A stretch of 64,000 nucleotides of DNA, from contig JAUJPP010000007.1 of the NCBI GenBank assembly GCA_030562195.1, forward strand, positions 22,689,769 through 22,753,768, in the 5' to 3' direction. The translations under genes were made by a program, and so were the position numbers. This DNA comes from Nipponacmea schrenckii. Its lineage: Eukaryota; Mollusca; Gastropoda; Lottiidae. The notes beneath the pieces are model-generated. The model was not told the origin of the DNA and ran no database searches. It saw nothing but the letters and a program-made list of their open reading frames with translations. This document shows positions 22,971 to 33,466 of this stretch, one piece after another. How positions within the stretch are numbered: the stretch's first letter is position 1; every line of letters starts with the position of its first letter.

Positions 22971-24839
22971 TTATTCAGTTATTAATAGTTCAAGTAGAGT
23001 TTCAAATTGCGTGTCCCAGTTGTCATTTACGTTGCTAATTTTAATTTGGAGATATTTTTCGACTAAGATATTATCCTGGAGATAGTTCATTAACGCTTTG
23101 AAAGTTGGTATTCTTTTATAAAATCTCGATCTGTAAATGAAAAATTTTGAATGTAAAAGAAGCCAATTTATAGTTTTTGTTAAAGATTTTGAGCCAAATA
23201 TAATAGTTTCTAAAGTTGGAGTGTCTAAAAGGATAAGTGTGGTTTCATTAATAAATTTGAAAAGTTTGTCCCAGAGTATTTTAGTATGCGTGCAATCAAA
23301 GAAGAGATGTTCTAAAGTTTCTGGACACTGATGGCAAAACGTACAACTATCAAGCGCGATGATCTTTATTTTATGAAGAAAATAGTTTACGGGAAGAATA
23401 CGATGTAAAATGCGATATTGAAACCAGTTGATCTTAGAATTTTTAGAAATATTAAAGTGAAGCCGGTAAGTTTCTTTCCAATCATTCACCTTGTATCCTA
23501 ATGTAATAAATTTTTTATGTGTTTTGATAGTGGCATTTTCCTTTAATACATCATAAATGTGACTGCTACCCTTGTTTTTATCAAACAATATCTGTAAATG
23601 GAATGGTATAAAAGGTTGGCATATATCGGGAGAATCACCTTTCATATTTAAAGAATTTAAATAAGATTGTATCGCTTTTACTAAAGAGACATATTCTAAA
23701 AAATTTGTTTGTAAATTTGGATATTTATCTTGAAATTCTATAAAATCTAAAAAGGCTTCGTCTTCATTCCATAGATCGCAGATAAATATTATGTTATTCT
23801 TAAAATAATTTGGGTAAAATAATGCCTTGTTATTAAGTTTTATGGAGTGGTTTCGCCAAATTGATGTTTTTCCAAAACTGGCTTTATTTTTAGGTTGATT
23901 TTTATCTATAACACGAATCCAGTTTTTTAAAACGTCTTTCCAAAAGAGGTTTTCAATGTCTTCCAAAATTGGTTCAATATACGACTTGCCAAAAACTGTT
24001 ATCAGGTGACGTTTAAGACCCGTACTGTGTTCGAATAATTTTGTCCACTTGCTCTCTGATGTAATGAGTCGTTTTATCCAAGTTGATTTTAAAGATGTTA
24101 CAAAATTATCTAAATCTACCATATTTAAACCGCCGTCTTCGTAAGATTGTTTCATTGTTTTTCTACTGATTTTGTCGGGTTTGCTATTCCAGATGAATCG
24201 GAAAAATTTTATATTAAGCGATTTTATAAAGGATATGTCAGGATCTGGGAGTGAAATAAACAGATGAGTTAATTTTGGAATAATCAGAGACTTTAAAACA
24301 GTAATTTTTCCCATTGGAGTTAAATATCGGAGTGACCATTGATTTATCAGCGAATTTATAGCTTCTAATTTTGAATCATAATTGATAACTGCTAATCTAT
24401 TTATATCTGTGCTAAATTTAAAACCTAAAAAATCAAAGTTGTCAGATCCCCATGACAGTTTCCATTTATCATGATGATAAACTTCTTGTGAGAATTTTTT
24501 ATTGCCAATCCAAACTGCTTTTGTTTTTGAAAAATTTATTTTTAAACCGGACAGATCTGCGAAGAAGTCTAAAATTACTAAAGTTGCCCTAATAGATTCC
24601 GGTGAGCCGTCTAAAATAAAAGTTGTATCGTCTGCATATTGTGATAGTTTATATTCTTCGTTGTCAATAATTACTCCCTTGACGTCTTTTGAATTTCTTA
24701 TCAAAATTGCTAAAATTTCAGCGCATAAAATAAATATGTAAGGTGAAAGTGGGTCTCCTTGTCTACATCCTCTCTGAAGATAAAATGATTCCGATAAAAA
24801 ACCGTTTTGAAGAATACGTGAGCAAGATTTTGTATACAA
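22971..24839 (-). CDS. LINE ORF2 fragment: reverse transcriptase palm to zinc-finger tail
   Basis: A 622-residue open frame lacking the endonuclease and the start of the RT. It begins inside RT with RGCRQGDPLSPYIF (residues about 23-36), then the catalytic YADDTTFI (about 68-75), the SGLKINFSKTKAVWIG and FDFLGF motifs, and LKFFRFIWNSKP-type thumb sequence. A CTFCHQCPETLEHLFFDC zinc-binding motif (zf-RVT) lies near residue 500. The frame is intact, so the insertion is fairly young, but it was dead on arrival because of 5' truncation. Flanking BEL sequence shows target-primed insertion. Confidence 0.88.
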   Translation of the reverse strand: MYTKSCSRILQNGFLSESFYLQRGCRQGDPLSPYIFILCAEILAILIRNSKDVKGVIIDNEEYKLSQYADDTTFILDGSPESIRATLVILDFFADLSGLKINFSKTKAVWIGNKKFSQEVYHHDKWKLSWGSDNFDFLGFKFSTDINRLAVINYDSKLEAINSLINQWSLRYLTPMGKITVLKSLIIPKLTHLFISLPDPDISFIKSLNIKFFRFIWNSKPDKISRKTMKQSYEDGGLNMVDLDNFVTSLKSTWIKRLITSESKWTKLFEHSTGLKRHLITVFGKSYIEPILEDIENLFWKDVLKNWIRVIDKNQPKNKASFGKTSIWRNHSIKLNNKALFYPNYFKNNIIFICDLWNEDEAFLDFIEFQDKYPNLQTNFLEYVSLVKAIQSYLNSLNMKGDSPDICQPFIPFHLQILFDKNKGSSHIYDVLKENATIKTHKKFITLGYKVNDWKETYRLHFNISKNSKINWFQYRILHRILPVNYFLHKIKIIALDSCTFCHQCPETLEHLFFDCTHTKILWDKLFKFINETTLILLDTPTLETIIFGSKSLTKTINWLLLHSKFFIYRSRFYKRIPTFKALMNYLQDNILVEKYLQIKISNVNDNWDTQFETLLELLITE

Positions 24840-24874
24840 GATAGTGATCCAGTCTTTTATATATGATTTAAAAT

Positions 24875-24943
24875 TGAAAATATTTAGGACAGATCCGTGA
24901 AAATATTTAGGACAGATCCGTGAAAATATTTAGGACAGATCCG
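24875..24943. repeat. three exact 23-bp tandem copies at the LINE 5' end
   Basis: Unit TGAAAATATTTAGGACAGAT plus CCG at 24875, 24898 and 24921, next to the junction of LINE and target sequence. Confidence 0.85.
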
Positions 24944-24977
24944 GAAAAATATGGAACGCTTCACGAATTTGCGTGTC

Positions 24978-25856
24978 ATGTAGATTCTTCGTCTCTTGGT
25001 AAGGACCTTGAGGTACTTCAATAGTAGCTCTTCCCATGATAAAGTGATTGGGTGTCAAGGCGGAGTAGTCGTTAGGATCACTTGATGAATACGTAATTGG
25101 GCGACTATTCAACAAACATTTGACCTCAGCAAATATAGTTGCCATCTCACTCCATGATAGGATCTGTTCACCTATTGCAACCTTTAGAGCCTTCTTAGTT
25201 TGCTTTATTAAGCTTTCAAACATTCCTCCTTGGTGAGGACTCAAGGGGGTATTAAACTTCCATTTGGTCTTGTGTAACATGGCGAAATCTTGGATTTGAC
25301 GTTTACCATTTTCGTACAGTAGACGCAATTCCTTCTCAGCTCCAATGAAATTGGATCCATTGTCGGAAATGAAAACCTGCGGCCATCCATGATTGGAGAC
25401 GAATCTTCTTAGAGCTTGCAGGAAAGCTGGTGTTGACAAACTTTCTACTATGTCTAAATGAACCGCTCTTACAGTTGCACAGGTAAATATTACACCCCAT
25501 GCTTTCATGGTCTTATTTCTTGAAATCTTCAGGCTAAATGGGCCAAACAAATCCACACCAGTGACGGTAAAGGGTGGAGTGAAAGGTTTGAGTCTATCTG
25601 ACGGTAAATCAGCCATTAATGTAGTGTGCGCTGGTTGCCTCAGTTTTCTGCAAGTTACGCATTGTCTTATGAGACCCTTTACACAGTTTCTGCCTCTAAT
25701 TATCCAGAACTTACGTCGTATATCACTGAGTGTCCTTTCTGCGCCGCAATGACCATATTTAACATGGAAGTCTCTTATAATCAACTTTGTAACTTCATTC
25801 TCTGGTACCAATAAAATAGGATGAATTTCGTCATATTCCAATGAAGATTTTCTCAA
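24978..25856 (-). pseudogene. BEL integrase, zinc finger and catalytic core
   Basis: H..H..C..C zinc finger (HVKYGHCG then CVTCRKL), followed by an rve core with the three acidic residues in GVDLFGPF, FISDNGSNF and GGMFESLIKQTKKAL. The family function is insertion of retrotransposon cDNA. The frame runs into the LINE at 24977 and is therefore cut. Confidence 0.85.
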
Positions 25857-25862
25857 TCTACC

Positions 25863-26796
25863 TCAAACTCTGACAATGTTATCCTTGATGAAGGGAGCTA
25901 AATCCCGATATCGCTCCTCCCAATCTGCTATTGGTCGTTGCATCAGCATGAGCAATCTGTGCTCAGAATATTCCAATTCTTCGGGTTCCAAGACAGGATT
26001 CGAATAGGTTTCTAGCTTCCTGGTTGCGTTGATAAATCTATGGCAGTAGGCAAGAACTCTGACCAATTTAGGATAGCTTGAAAATCTGGAAACATCTAAA
26101 ACATCACTGACTTTAATTACAGGACAAAATACTTTGGGTAATTTGAATTCTGCGTCAGGCTCTAAGTTATCTTTTAAGTCTGTAGGCCATTCGGATTCTG
26201 ATAAACGTAGGAATGAGGGACCATGCATCCATCTCTCCTTAAGTTGATCTACAGTTATTCCTCTGCTCAAATCATCAGCAGGATTTAGCTCAGTGGGTAC
26301 ATATCTAAATTTATCAGGACACCATGTAGATTGAATCTCTGCTACACGTAATCCCACGAAAGGTTTCAAGATTGCAGATTCAGAACGTAACCAAAATAAT
26401 ACAACCTGAGAATCGGACCATAAGACTACTCTTGATGGTTTGGTTTCCAATGCATCATAGATGGTTCTAGCCAGTCTTGATAAAATCAATGCTGTCATCA
26501 ACTCCAATCTGGGTATGGTAGTTTGACGAAGTGGGGCAACTCTTGCTTTGGCCGACACTAATCTTACTTCTGGTGACTTTGGTGTATTCCATAGTAGACA
26601 ATACAGTTCTCTTCGTTAGGTTCTCAACTGTTATTTGTTTGACAGAAAATTTAATAATGTCTGGCTCTGGATCCCATCCGATTCCTAAAGTTTTGGTACT
26701 TGTATCTCCATCAGATTTAAACTCAATGGTATTTGAAGCATTAATATTTACATCTTCTATAAATGATGATCCCTTCAATCTCTGACGCAAAACCAT
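25863..26796 (-). pseudogene. BEL RNase H and connection, frameshifted
   Basis: Two overlapping frames: 26467-26796 (LGIGWDPEPDIIKF, the conserved end of BEL RT) and 25863-26558 (RLELMTALILSRL, WSDSQVVLFWL, FRYVPTELNPADDLSRG, typical of BEL RNase H and its downstream region). The frame change around 26500 indicates mutation. Confidence 0.8.
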
Positions 26797-28334
26797 TTCT
26801 TGACTTTAAAACTTCCAGTGTTGAGGACAGTTTCTAGCTGGGTAATGCAATCCATTGCTTCATCTGTGGTGTTACAAGATCTTATTAGGTCATCCATGTA
26901 GCGATCTCTTTCTAGAATCTTGGCTGCTTCTGGATACAAATCTTTATTCTCCGCAGCTATCTGTAAAAGGACATAGCTTGCCATGGCTGGTGAAGGTTTA
27001 TCCCCAAAGGCTACACGCAAAAGTCTGTAAACAGTTGGTGTTCTATTTTGGTTTAGATTTCTCCAAAGAAATCTATGGACTTGGGTATCTCTTTCTTCTA
27101 GTAAAATTTGAAGGAACATTTTGGAAATGTCTCCCATGAATGCTATTGTGTTTTCTCGAAAGCGTATCAAGACCTCTAGTAAATTTCCAATGAGACATGA
27201 TCCTTTACAAAGGAATGAGTTCAGTGATGTTCTATTCACCAATAATGCCGGATCAAAGACGACTCTTAGAGGTGTGCTCTGTTTCTCTGGTCTATATATA
27301 CCATGATGAGGCAAGTAGTAAACAGATTGATCTTCATGACATACGTCCTCTGGCTTGACTTCTGTTGCCCAACCGTTTTGCTCATAGTCGTTGATGACTT
27401 TGTTGTAGAGATCTGCTTTAACTGGATCTTTTAGTAGACTTCTCTCTAATGACTTCAATCTTCTTTCTGCAAACAGATAATTATTAGGTAGTAATGACGG
27501 GTCTTTCTTCCATGGTAGGCCTATGGAATATCTTTCTCCTTCCCGTTTGCAGGTTTCTTCGAAAACCTTCATGGATAATTTGTCTTCTAAAGATAGAGCC
27601 TTTACTGGACATGAACAGTCGGGCGCTTGAATTCCAATAGTTTCTAGTTCATAAAATTCTTTTTTCTCTACAAAGCTAACAGAACAAAGTTGTGCTACTC
27701 TCAAACTGTTATCTGGACCAATGACGTACCACCCTAGCTTAGTTTTTCTGGCTAGTTGTTCGTATGGTAAGCCTTGACGAATTTCTTCTTCTGCGTGTAT
27801 GTGACTATAATGTACTTTGAGAACAAGGTCTATAGGTCCACCTTTATGGCAGAAATCATCAACAATGTCTGTAAGATGTGAAAAGGATTTAAGCCATTTT
27901 CTATTCAAGTTAGGAACATCTATTACCGTTGAGTCTAACTCGTGAGCTTCTATTGTGTATTCTTCGGCTGAATACATAGCGGAAATTTTGAACTTCACTC
28001 TTCTACTATCTTTTTGGTGTACTTGCTTTCCTCCAACTACGGCTAAATCTATTCTCTCTTTAACTCCTTGTAAATTAAGCTCTTTGGCAAATGATTTGCG
28101 TATAATTGTTGTTCCTGCTCCGCTGTCTATTAGCACATTTCCCCAGACGTAGCGTCCACCAGATGACCGGAACTTAGCACGCAGCACAGGTAGTATTCCA
28201 GCCTTATCCAGAGTTAATACGCTGCTTGCTGTTACTGGGTCTGTGTGAAGGAGTGTGTTGTGTAGTCTAACACAGCCATTTTTACCACAGGCTCTTTTTC
28301 TTCGACAGTCTTTGGTGATGTGACCTTTAGACAA
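26775..28334 (-). pseudogene. BEL protease and reverse transcriptase
   Basis: Pepsin-like protease motif LIDSGAGTTII (about residues 66-76), then the BEL linker, then RT with PLRVVFDPA, GDISKMFLQI and the catalytic YMDDLI near the C-terminus. The N-terminus continues in the same frame into a gag CCHC zinc knuckle (28335-28505). The frame is lost at about 26800. Confidence 0.85.
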
Positions 28335-28505
28335 GCAGCTAAAACATAGCCTTAGTTCTTTAACCTTGTTGAGTTTGTCATCGTGAGGAAGATCTTTAAA
28401 CGTTGAACATTCATAAATTCTATGGTTGCCGTCACAAACTGAACATGTAGATGGTCTTGGCTCAAACTTTCTTTGCGTAGAATTTACAGACTTGTGTATT
28501 TTCGA
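28335..28505 (-). pseudogene. BEL gag zinc-knuckle region
   Basis: Minus-strand frame with CSVCDGNHRIYEC and LRLCFSCLSKGHITKDC, the paired CX2C-type knuckles at the gag-protease border of BEL/Pao elements. Upstream it is cut by the inserted tandem-repeat element. Confidence 0.75.
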
Positions 28506-29778
28506 AAGTTTCGATTTAAATGAATTTCAATAGGGTTCATCCTTAGGTGATTACAAATACTCATGCCAAGTTATGTCAAAATTGCTCAAGATAAATCGAA
28601 ATATATTTAGTGTCAGTTATTGCCCTTGTGTTTGAAAACGGGTTTAACTTTTTGGCTAATAAACACTCTAGAAGGTACAATTCATGACCTATGTTGACAA
28701 AACTCACTGAAATTGTTGGATATCGCAAGGGATGAGCCTAATTGAAAATTAAAAATATCAAAATATATCTAATATGAATTATTGCCCTTGTTCTTTTAAA
28801 CGCGTTCGATTTTTGTCTCGTAAACACTCTACATGGCACAATTCTTGATGGATTTCGATGAAACTTGGTGTGAGAGTGTGTTATAACTCAAGGATGAACC
28901 CTATTGAAAATCAGCTAAATTGAAATTTTTTTTAGTATGAGTTACTGCCCTTGTTCTTGAAAACGCATTCAATTTTAGCTTGTAAACACTCTAGAAAGAA
29001 CTATTCTTAATGGATTTTGATTAACTTTGGCTTGAGTATTTGTTTTTACCCAAGGATGAACCCTATTATAAATCAAATAAATAGACATATATTTAGTGTA
29101 AGTCATAGCCCTTGTTCTTGAAAACGCGTTCAATTTTAGCTTGTAAACACTCTAGAAAGAACAATTTTTAATGGATTTTGATGTAACTTGGCTGGAGTAT
29201 TTGTTGTCTCCCAAGGATGAACCCTATTGAAAATCGAAAAATATTTAGTACAAGTTATTGACCTTGTTTTTGAAAACGCGTTCAATTTAACTCGTAAACA
29301 CTCTAGAAAGAACAATTTTGAATGGATTTTGATGAAACTTGGCTTTAGTATTTGTTTTCTCACAAGGATAAACCCTATTGAAAATCAGATAAATCGAAAA
29401 ATATTTAGTGTCAGTTATTGCGCCTGTTTTCAAAAACGCTTTCAACTTTTGGCTTGTGAACACTCTAAACATTCCTTTTTGAAAAAACTCGCTGAAATTG
29501 TTTAATATCAACCAAGGATGAGCCTTATTAAGAATTAAAAATATCAAAATATTATTAAGGGTGAACCCTATTGCAAATCATAAAAATACCGAAAAATATT
29601 TAATGAGTTGTTATTAGGTACAATTCTTGACAGTTTTTAATGAAACTAGAGACCCTAGAATAAAATAGGTTGGTAGGTTGAATAATTCATTCCACTTATT
29701 GTAACCTTACTGAAAAGTTTTTATTTGAAATAAATGCTGCCAGTGGGCGTATATTACCTTGCCTGGCAAGCTATCTTT
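28506..29778 (+). repeat. dispersed tandem-repeat element inserted in BEL gag
   Basis: Second-type units of about 160 bp, ending in the family terminus GCCAGTGGGCGTATATTACC then TTGCCTGGCAAGCTATCTT. The first ~65 bp (to about 28576) are in inverted orientation relative to the rest, so this copy starts with a fold-back. Because BEL coding sequence flanks it on both sides, it marks the element borders independently of the repeat itself and shows that the family was mobile. Confidence 0.8.
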
Positions 29779-30260
29779 CTCTAATACTTGTGGCACAGGA
29801 CTTCTATTTATCAATCAAATTGTCAGGCAATCTCTTCACTATCATTCTCAGGTTATCAGTTCCATTAATATCAGCTTCATACCTTATTAGTTTTAGTGTA
29901 GCTATACAGTTGAGTATGTCAATTGACAGGTCTCTCAATTTACTTCTGTCGTTGATCGTGATTTTACTCCCTTTGGTCAATTGATTGCTCCATTTCCTAG
30001 ATATTTTGCTGCGCTGACCAAATTCTTGCTTTAATGATTTCAGTGCTGTAGCGTACATGATTCCTTGGTTACCCATTCCAGACAGTAGGTGAGCAGCTTC
30101 TCCCTCCAGATGCATTTTCAATTGAGTCATTCTCATATCATCCCTCAGATGTTGTTTATCATGAATATTTAATTTGAATTTCTCTATAAAGTCAACGTAG
30201 TTTAGAGCGTCACCATTGAACTTCGGTATCTGTACTGTAGTAGACTGGACCAGTCTCTTC
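29779..30260 (-). pseudogene. BEL gag central region
   Basis: Encodes a DUF1759-like retropepsin-associated gag segment: MTQLKMHLEGEAAHLLSG and LKQEFGQ..ISRKWSNQL. In-frame TAG near 29797 where the family usually has Trp. Bounded by a repeat element on one side and the homopolymer cassette on the other. Confidence 0.75.
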
Positions 30261-30269
30261 TATTTATGA

Positions 30270-30372
30270 TTTAAAAAAAAAAAAAAAAAAAAATTGAGTA
30301 AACTTGTATCCTACGAGTAATAAGTTTTTTTTAGTGAGTTTTTTGTTGTTGTTTTTTTTTTTTTTTTTTTAA
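30270..30372. repeat. poly(A)/poly(T) cassette splitting BEL gag
   Basis: An A run (about 30273-30292) and a T run (about 30354-30371) enclose about 60 bp. The flanks carry inverted GACCAGTCT / AGACTGG motifs (30250-30263 and 30402-30414). It might be a fold-back or two tail-to-tail A-tailed insertions. Confidence 0.5.
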
Positions 30373-30481
30373 GAAGACTGACCAATTTATGGAGAAGACT
30401 GGACACCAGTCTAGTATTGTAGGTATATCTCTGGCAGCCTCTAATTTAAATAATGCTTGCGCTACAGACATCTCTTTTAAC

Positions 30482-31120
30482 TCATTGGATAAACTCTTCC
30501 AACTTATCTATCCAATCATCAACTGTTACCACACGACGATTATTAATGTCAGACGATGGCACGATGAGAGTATTGGTATTTGAATTGGTAGATGATGATA
30601 GTACTTCATTTGGTGTGCGTATTGAACCAGATTCTGCAGTCGATGAACTTTCTATTTCGTTACTGTGTTCATTACTCGTCGATGGAGCGATACCATTTAT
30701 CCTACCATTTGTTGAAGGCTCTGCAAGTGTGTGCTGATTCGGTTGTTGCAGTTGTGGTGCCTTTATATAATCTTCAACGTATTCTTCTATATCATATAAT
30801 GTGGTCATCAAATCATCGTCCCATTGATCCAATCTTTCTTCTTCATATTCACTGACTAATCCGTACAATGCTTTATTGCATTCTCTAGCCATTATACAGT
30901 CATTTTTGATATCACTCATTTCCTTTTGAACTCTTCGTGCTGTTATATTTCCACTCTCAATCGAATCTGTTATTCTATGAATAGCACGAGTTATTCTCCC
31001 CCTCAATACCTTCCTGTTCTGTTTAGTATCTCGAAGATTTGCTGGGTCGGCTGTTTGGTGATTAATTTTGCGATTCGACTTAGGTTGATCGTCCACAGCC
31101 TCTGTCACTCCTTTGTCCAT
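30482..31120 (-). pseudogene. BEL gag N-terminal region
   Basis: A 212-residue frame from a good Met (31120) with a helical, charged start (NRKVLRGRITRAIHRITDSI) and Asp/Glu-rich helices, then a Ser/Thr/Asn-rich linker, the usual BEL gag layout. It ends at a stop at 30482, before the central gag region. Confidence 0.65.
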
Positions 31121-31324
31121 TATGATTATTTACCAAATTAATCTATAGTTGTATTTCTCTTCTGTAATAGAACTTCTCCAGGAATTATTTAACTTGATCT
31201 CTCCTGATATGTATTTCTTCTACTCCAGAATGTTGTCCAACAGGATCAGTTGAAAACTCTTCAGAAAAATTATGGTAGGGAAGGTGTGGCGTCGAGACAA
31301 ATTTCCAGTAATGTAGTTTGATAC

Positions 31325-31600
31325 TAATTGGGTACGAACATGCTTATTAGTTACATAATTGTATTCACTTTAAAGCGGAAGTTACGCTACTGTATTTCGT
31401 TACTATGTTTTACGAACGACAAGACAAGCATGCTTTCAATCTTCAATATCATAATCTATTGGTAAGATTTATACATGTATATATTAACTGTCTTATTATT
31501 ATAATCAGAATTCATATTATGTAATATTATGATATTTGTTATCTGACTTATTTCAGATTTCAATCATTGTGTGTTGGTGAATAAACATTACCGTGTAACA
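31325..31600 (+). repeat. 5' LTR of the Ty3-like element
   Basis: Starts around TAATTGGGTACGAACATGC. The last ~80 bp (GTAATATTATG..GTGTAACA) are not present in the truncated 3' LTR. The end at about 31600 is inferred from GTGTAACA before the leader. Confidence 0.7.
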
Positions 31601-31639
31601 AATAGATCGCATTCTTATTTATGATTGAAATCAAGTGAC

Positions 31640-33466
31640 ATGCCTGCCGTCCAGTGTTCCTACCCGGACTGCACCTACGTCACAGATGATGTGGAACCTT
31701 CGATTGTAGTAGCCTTATTAAATACTCATAGCAAGTCACATCCGTCAGCAGAGCCAGGGACACATGGGACATGTGCCAAAGTGGAACGAGTTAAACGCCC
31801 ATCTATATCCGCCGCTGGCAGCAGTGAGGATTGGGAATATTTCAACTCGCGTTGGATAGATTACGTTCATGCCACAAAAATCGAAGGTCGTGACAGAATT
31901 ATCCAGTTATTGGAGTGCTGTGATGAACCCCTCCGTAAAGACTTATCCAGAACTCATGGCAGCCTCACAGAGAGAACAGAGGATGAGGTTTTGGCAGCCA
32001 TCAGGATTTTAGCAGTTAGAGAGGAAAACACAATGGTGGCGAGAGTCAAACTCCACAACATGCGTCAAGACCGTGACGAAACGATTCGTAGCTTTGGTGC
32101 AAGACTTAAAGGGCAAGCCAATGTTTGCAAATTTAAGATTGAATGTCAGTCATGCCACACGAACATTAATTACACTGATGCCATCCTGCGTGATGTTGTG
32201 ACCAAAGGACTCTATGACCCAGACATTCAAATGGATCTACTCAGTGATAAAAATCAGAATATGGTTCTGGAGGAAGTATTCCTGTTCATCGAAGCTAAGG
32301 AATCGGGCAAAAGATCAGCGTCTAAACTACTAGATCGTGAAACAACAAACTCTGTAAGTAACTATCGAAAGAATAAACAAACTGTCAACAGAAGTGATAC
32401 TGAACAATGTTCTTACTGTGGCTTACAAGGTCATGGCAAGCAGAGCCCTGCCCGCATTCGCCGAACACAATGCCCTGCATATGGACACAAATGTGAGCAC
32501 TGTCACTACGAACATCACTTAGAAACAATGTGTCGATCCAAAGATCGAGCGAAAACACGACCTAAAGAACAAGCGCGTAGTCGAGCAAATGACACAGCTT
32601 GTCAAGAAAATGCTGTTTTTGACGCATTGTGTACTATGTTTGATAACACTAAACACTTTGTTAATAACTGTGACAGTATACCGCGATCAGTTAGTTTAGA
32701 GCATCATATATACGACTCTCTATCCGAAACATGGGTTCGACAATGCTCTAAGCCACAGCCTTTTATCAAGGTTACAATACAGACTGACTTACAAGACTAC
32801 ACAGACCTTGGCCTACAGAATCTATTCACGCCTTCCCATCCTACCCGTGTCCCTGCTATGGCAGACACAGGATGTCAGAGCTGTTTGGCCGGTATTAATA
32901 TCGTACACCAAATAGGCTTAAAGGAGTCTGATCTGGTCCCTGTTACTATGCGCATGCACACAGCTACTAATGAAGGTGTCAAAATTCTTGGAGCCCTAAT
33001 CCTTCGTATCTCTTGCACTGACTCATCGGGCGGTGTTGTAGTGACAAAACAGATCACCTACATATCAGAGTCATCTGATAAACTATTCCTTAGCAAAGAA
33101 GCATGCACGGCCCTTGGCTTTATCCCCCCTGATTTTCCGAGAATTAATTCCCCCCACAGCCAAAACGCAGTGGAGTCTCGTACTAACACCTTAGCTCCGT
33201 GTGGCTGTCCCTTGAGACAGCCACCACCCACACCACTACCCACTCCACCCATTCCAATTACTGACGATCCAAACACGCGCACCCGGATCGAGGAATTCCT
33301 GTTGGACACTTATCGCTCTAGTACATTTAATACCTGCGAACATCAGACACTACCCCTGATGGACTCCCCTCCACTTAAAAATAATGGTAGACCCTACAGC
33401 CACCCCTGTTGCGCATCACACTCCTGTCCCTGTCCCGCTCCATTGGCGCAACGCAGTGAAATCTGA
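31640..33466 (+). CDS. Ty3-like Gag plus aspartic protease
   Basis: First good Met at 31640 gives 608 residues. An N-terminal Cys/His motif (CSYPDCTYV) precedes a helical gag domain (EDWEYFNSRWIDYVHAT, IQLLECCDEPLRKDL). Two Cys/His clusters follow: CSYCGLQGHG and CEHCHYEHHLETMC, a variant nucleocapsid pattern. The retropepsin-like active site ADTGCQSCLAG lies near residue 415. The Pro-rich tail overlaps the next frame by 83 bp; a run of five A (33377-33381) is the likely place of the frame change, either a programmed slip or a one-base insertion. Confidence 0.82.
   Translation: MPAVQCSYPDCTYVTDDVEPSIVVALLNTHSKSHPSAEPGTHGTCAKVERVKRPSISAAGSSEDWEYFNSRWIDYVHATKIEGRDRIIQLLECCDEPLRKDLSRTHGSLTERTEDEVLAAIRILAVREENTMVARVKLHNMRQDRDETIRSFGARLKGQANVCKFKIECQSCHTNINYTDAILRDVVTKGLYDPDIQMDLLSDKNQNMVLEEVFLFIEAKESGKRSASKLLDRETTNSVSNYRKNKQTVNRSDTEQCSYCGLQGHGKQSPARIRRTQCPAYGHKCEHCHYEHHLETMCRSKDRAKTRPKEQARSRANDTACQENAVFDALCTMFDNTKHFVNNCDSIPRSVSLEHHIYDSLSETWVRQCSKPQPFIKVTIQTDLQDYTDLGLQNLFTPSHPTRVPAMADTGCQSCLAGINIVHQIGLKESDLVPVTMRMHTATNEGVKILGALILRISCTDSSGGVVVTKQITYISESSDKLFLSKEACTALGFIPPDFPRINSPHSQNAVESRTNTLAPCGCPLRQPPPTPLPTPPIPITDDPNTRTRIEEFLLDTYRSSTFNTCEHQTLPLMDSPPLKNNGRPYSHPCCASHSCPCPAPLAQRSEI

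Larger units (their letters stand above)
22638..24977 (-). mobile_element. 5'-truncated LINE (L1/Tx1-like) inserted in BEL integrase
   Basis: Flanked by a perfect 12-bp target duplication ATGTAGATTCTT (22626-22637 and 24978-24989). It ends in a 31-nt T run on the plus strand (22636-22666), the poly(A) tail of a minus-strand insertion. The 3' UTR covers 22667-22970. The 5' end bears three exact copies of a 23-bp unit (24875-24943). Confidence 0.92.
22337..31312 (-). mobile_element. BEL/Pao LTR retrotransposon, interrupted by three insertions
   Basis: Minus-strand gag-protease-RT-RNase H-integrase order typical of BEL/Pao. It is split by a LINE (22638-24977), a dispersed tandem-repeat element (about 28506-29778) and a poly(A)/poly(T) cassette (about 30270-30372). 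Frameshifts near 26800 and 26500 and a stop in gag (near 29797) make it inactive. The LTRs are not identifiable: on the 5' side a primer-binding-like TGTCTCGACGCCACACC (about 31283-31299) is followed within 30 bp by the Ty3 element. Confidence 0.85.
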
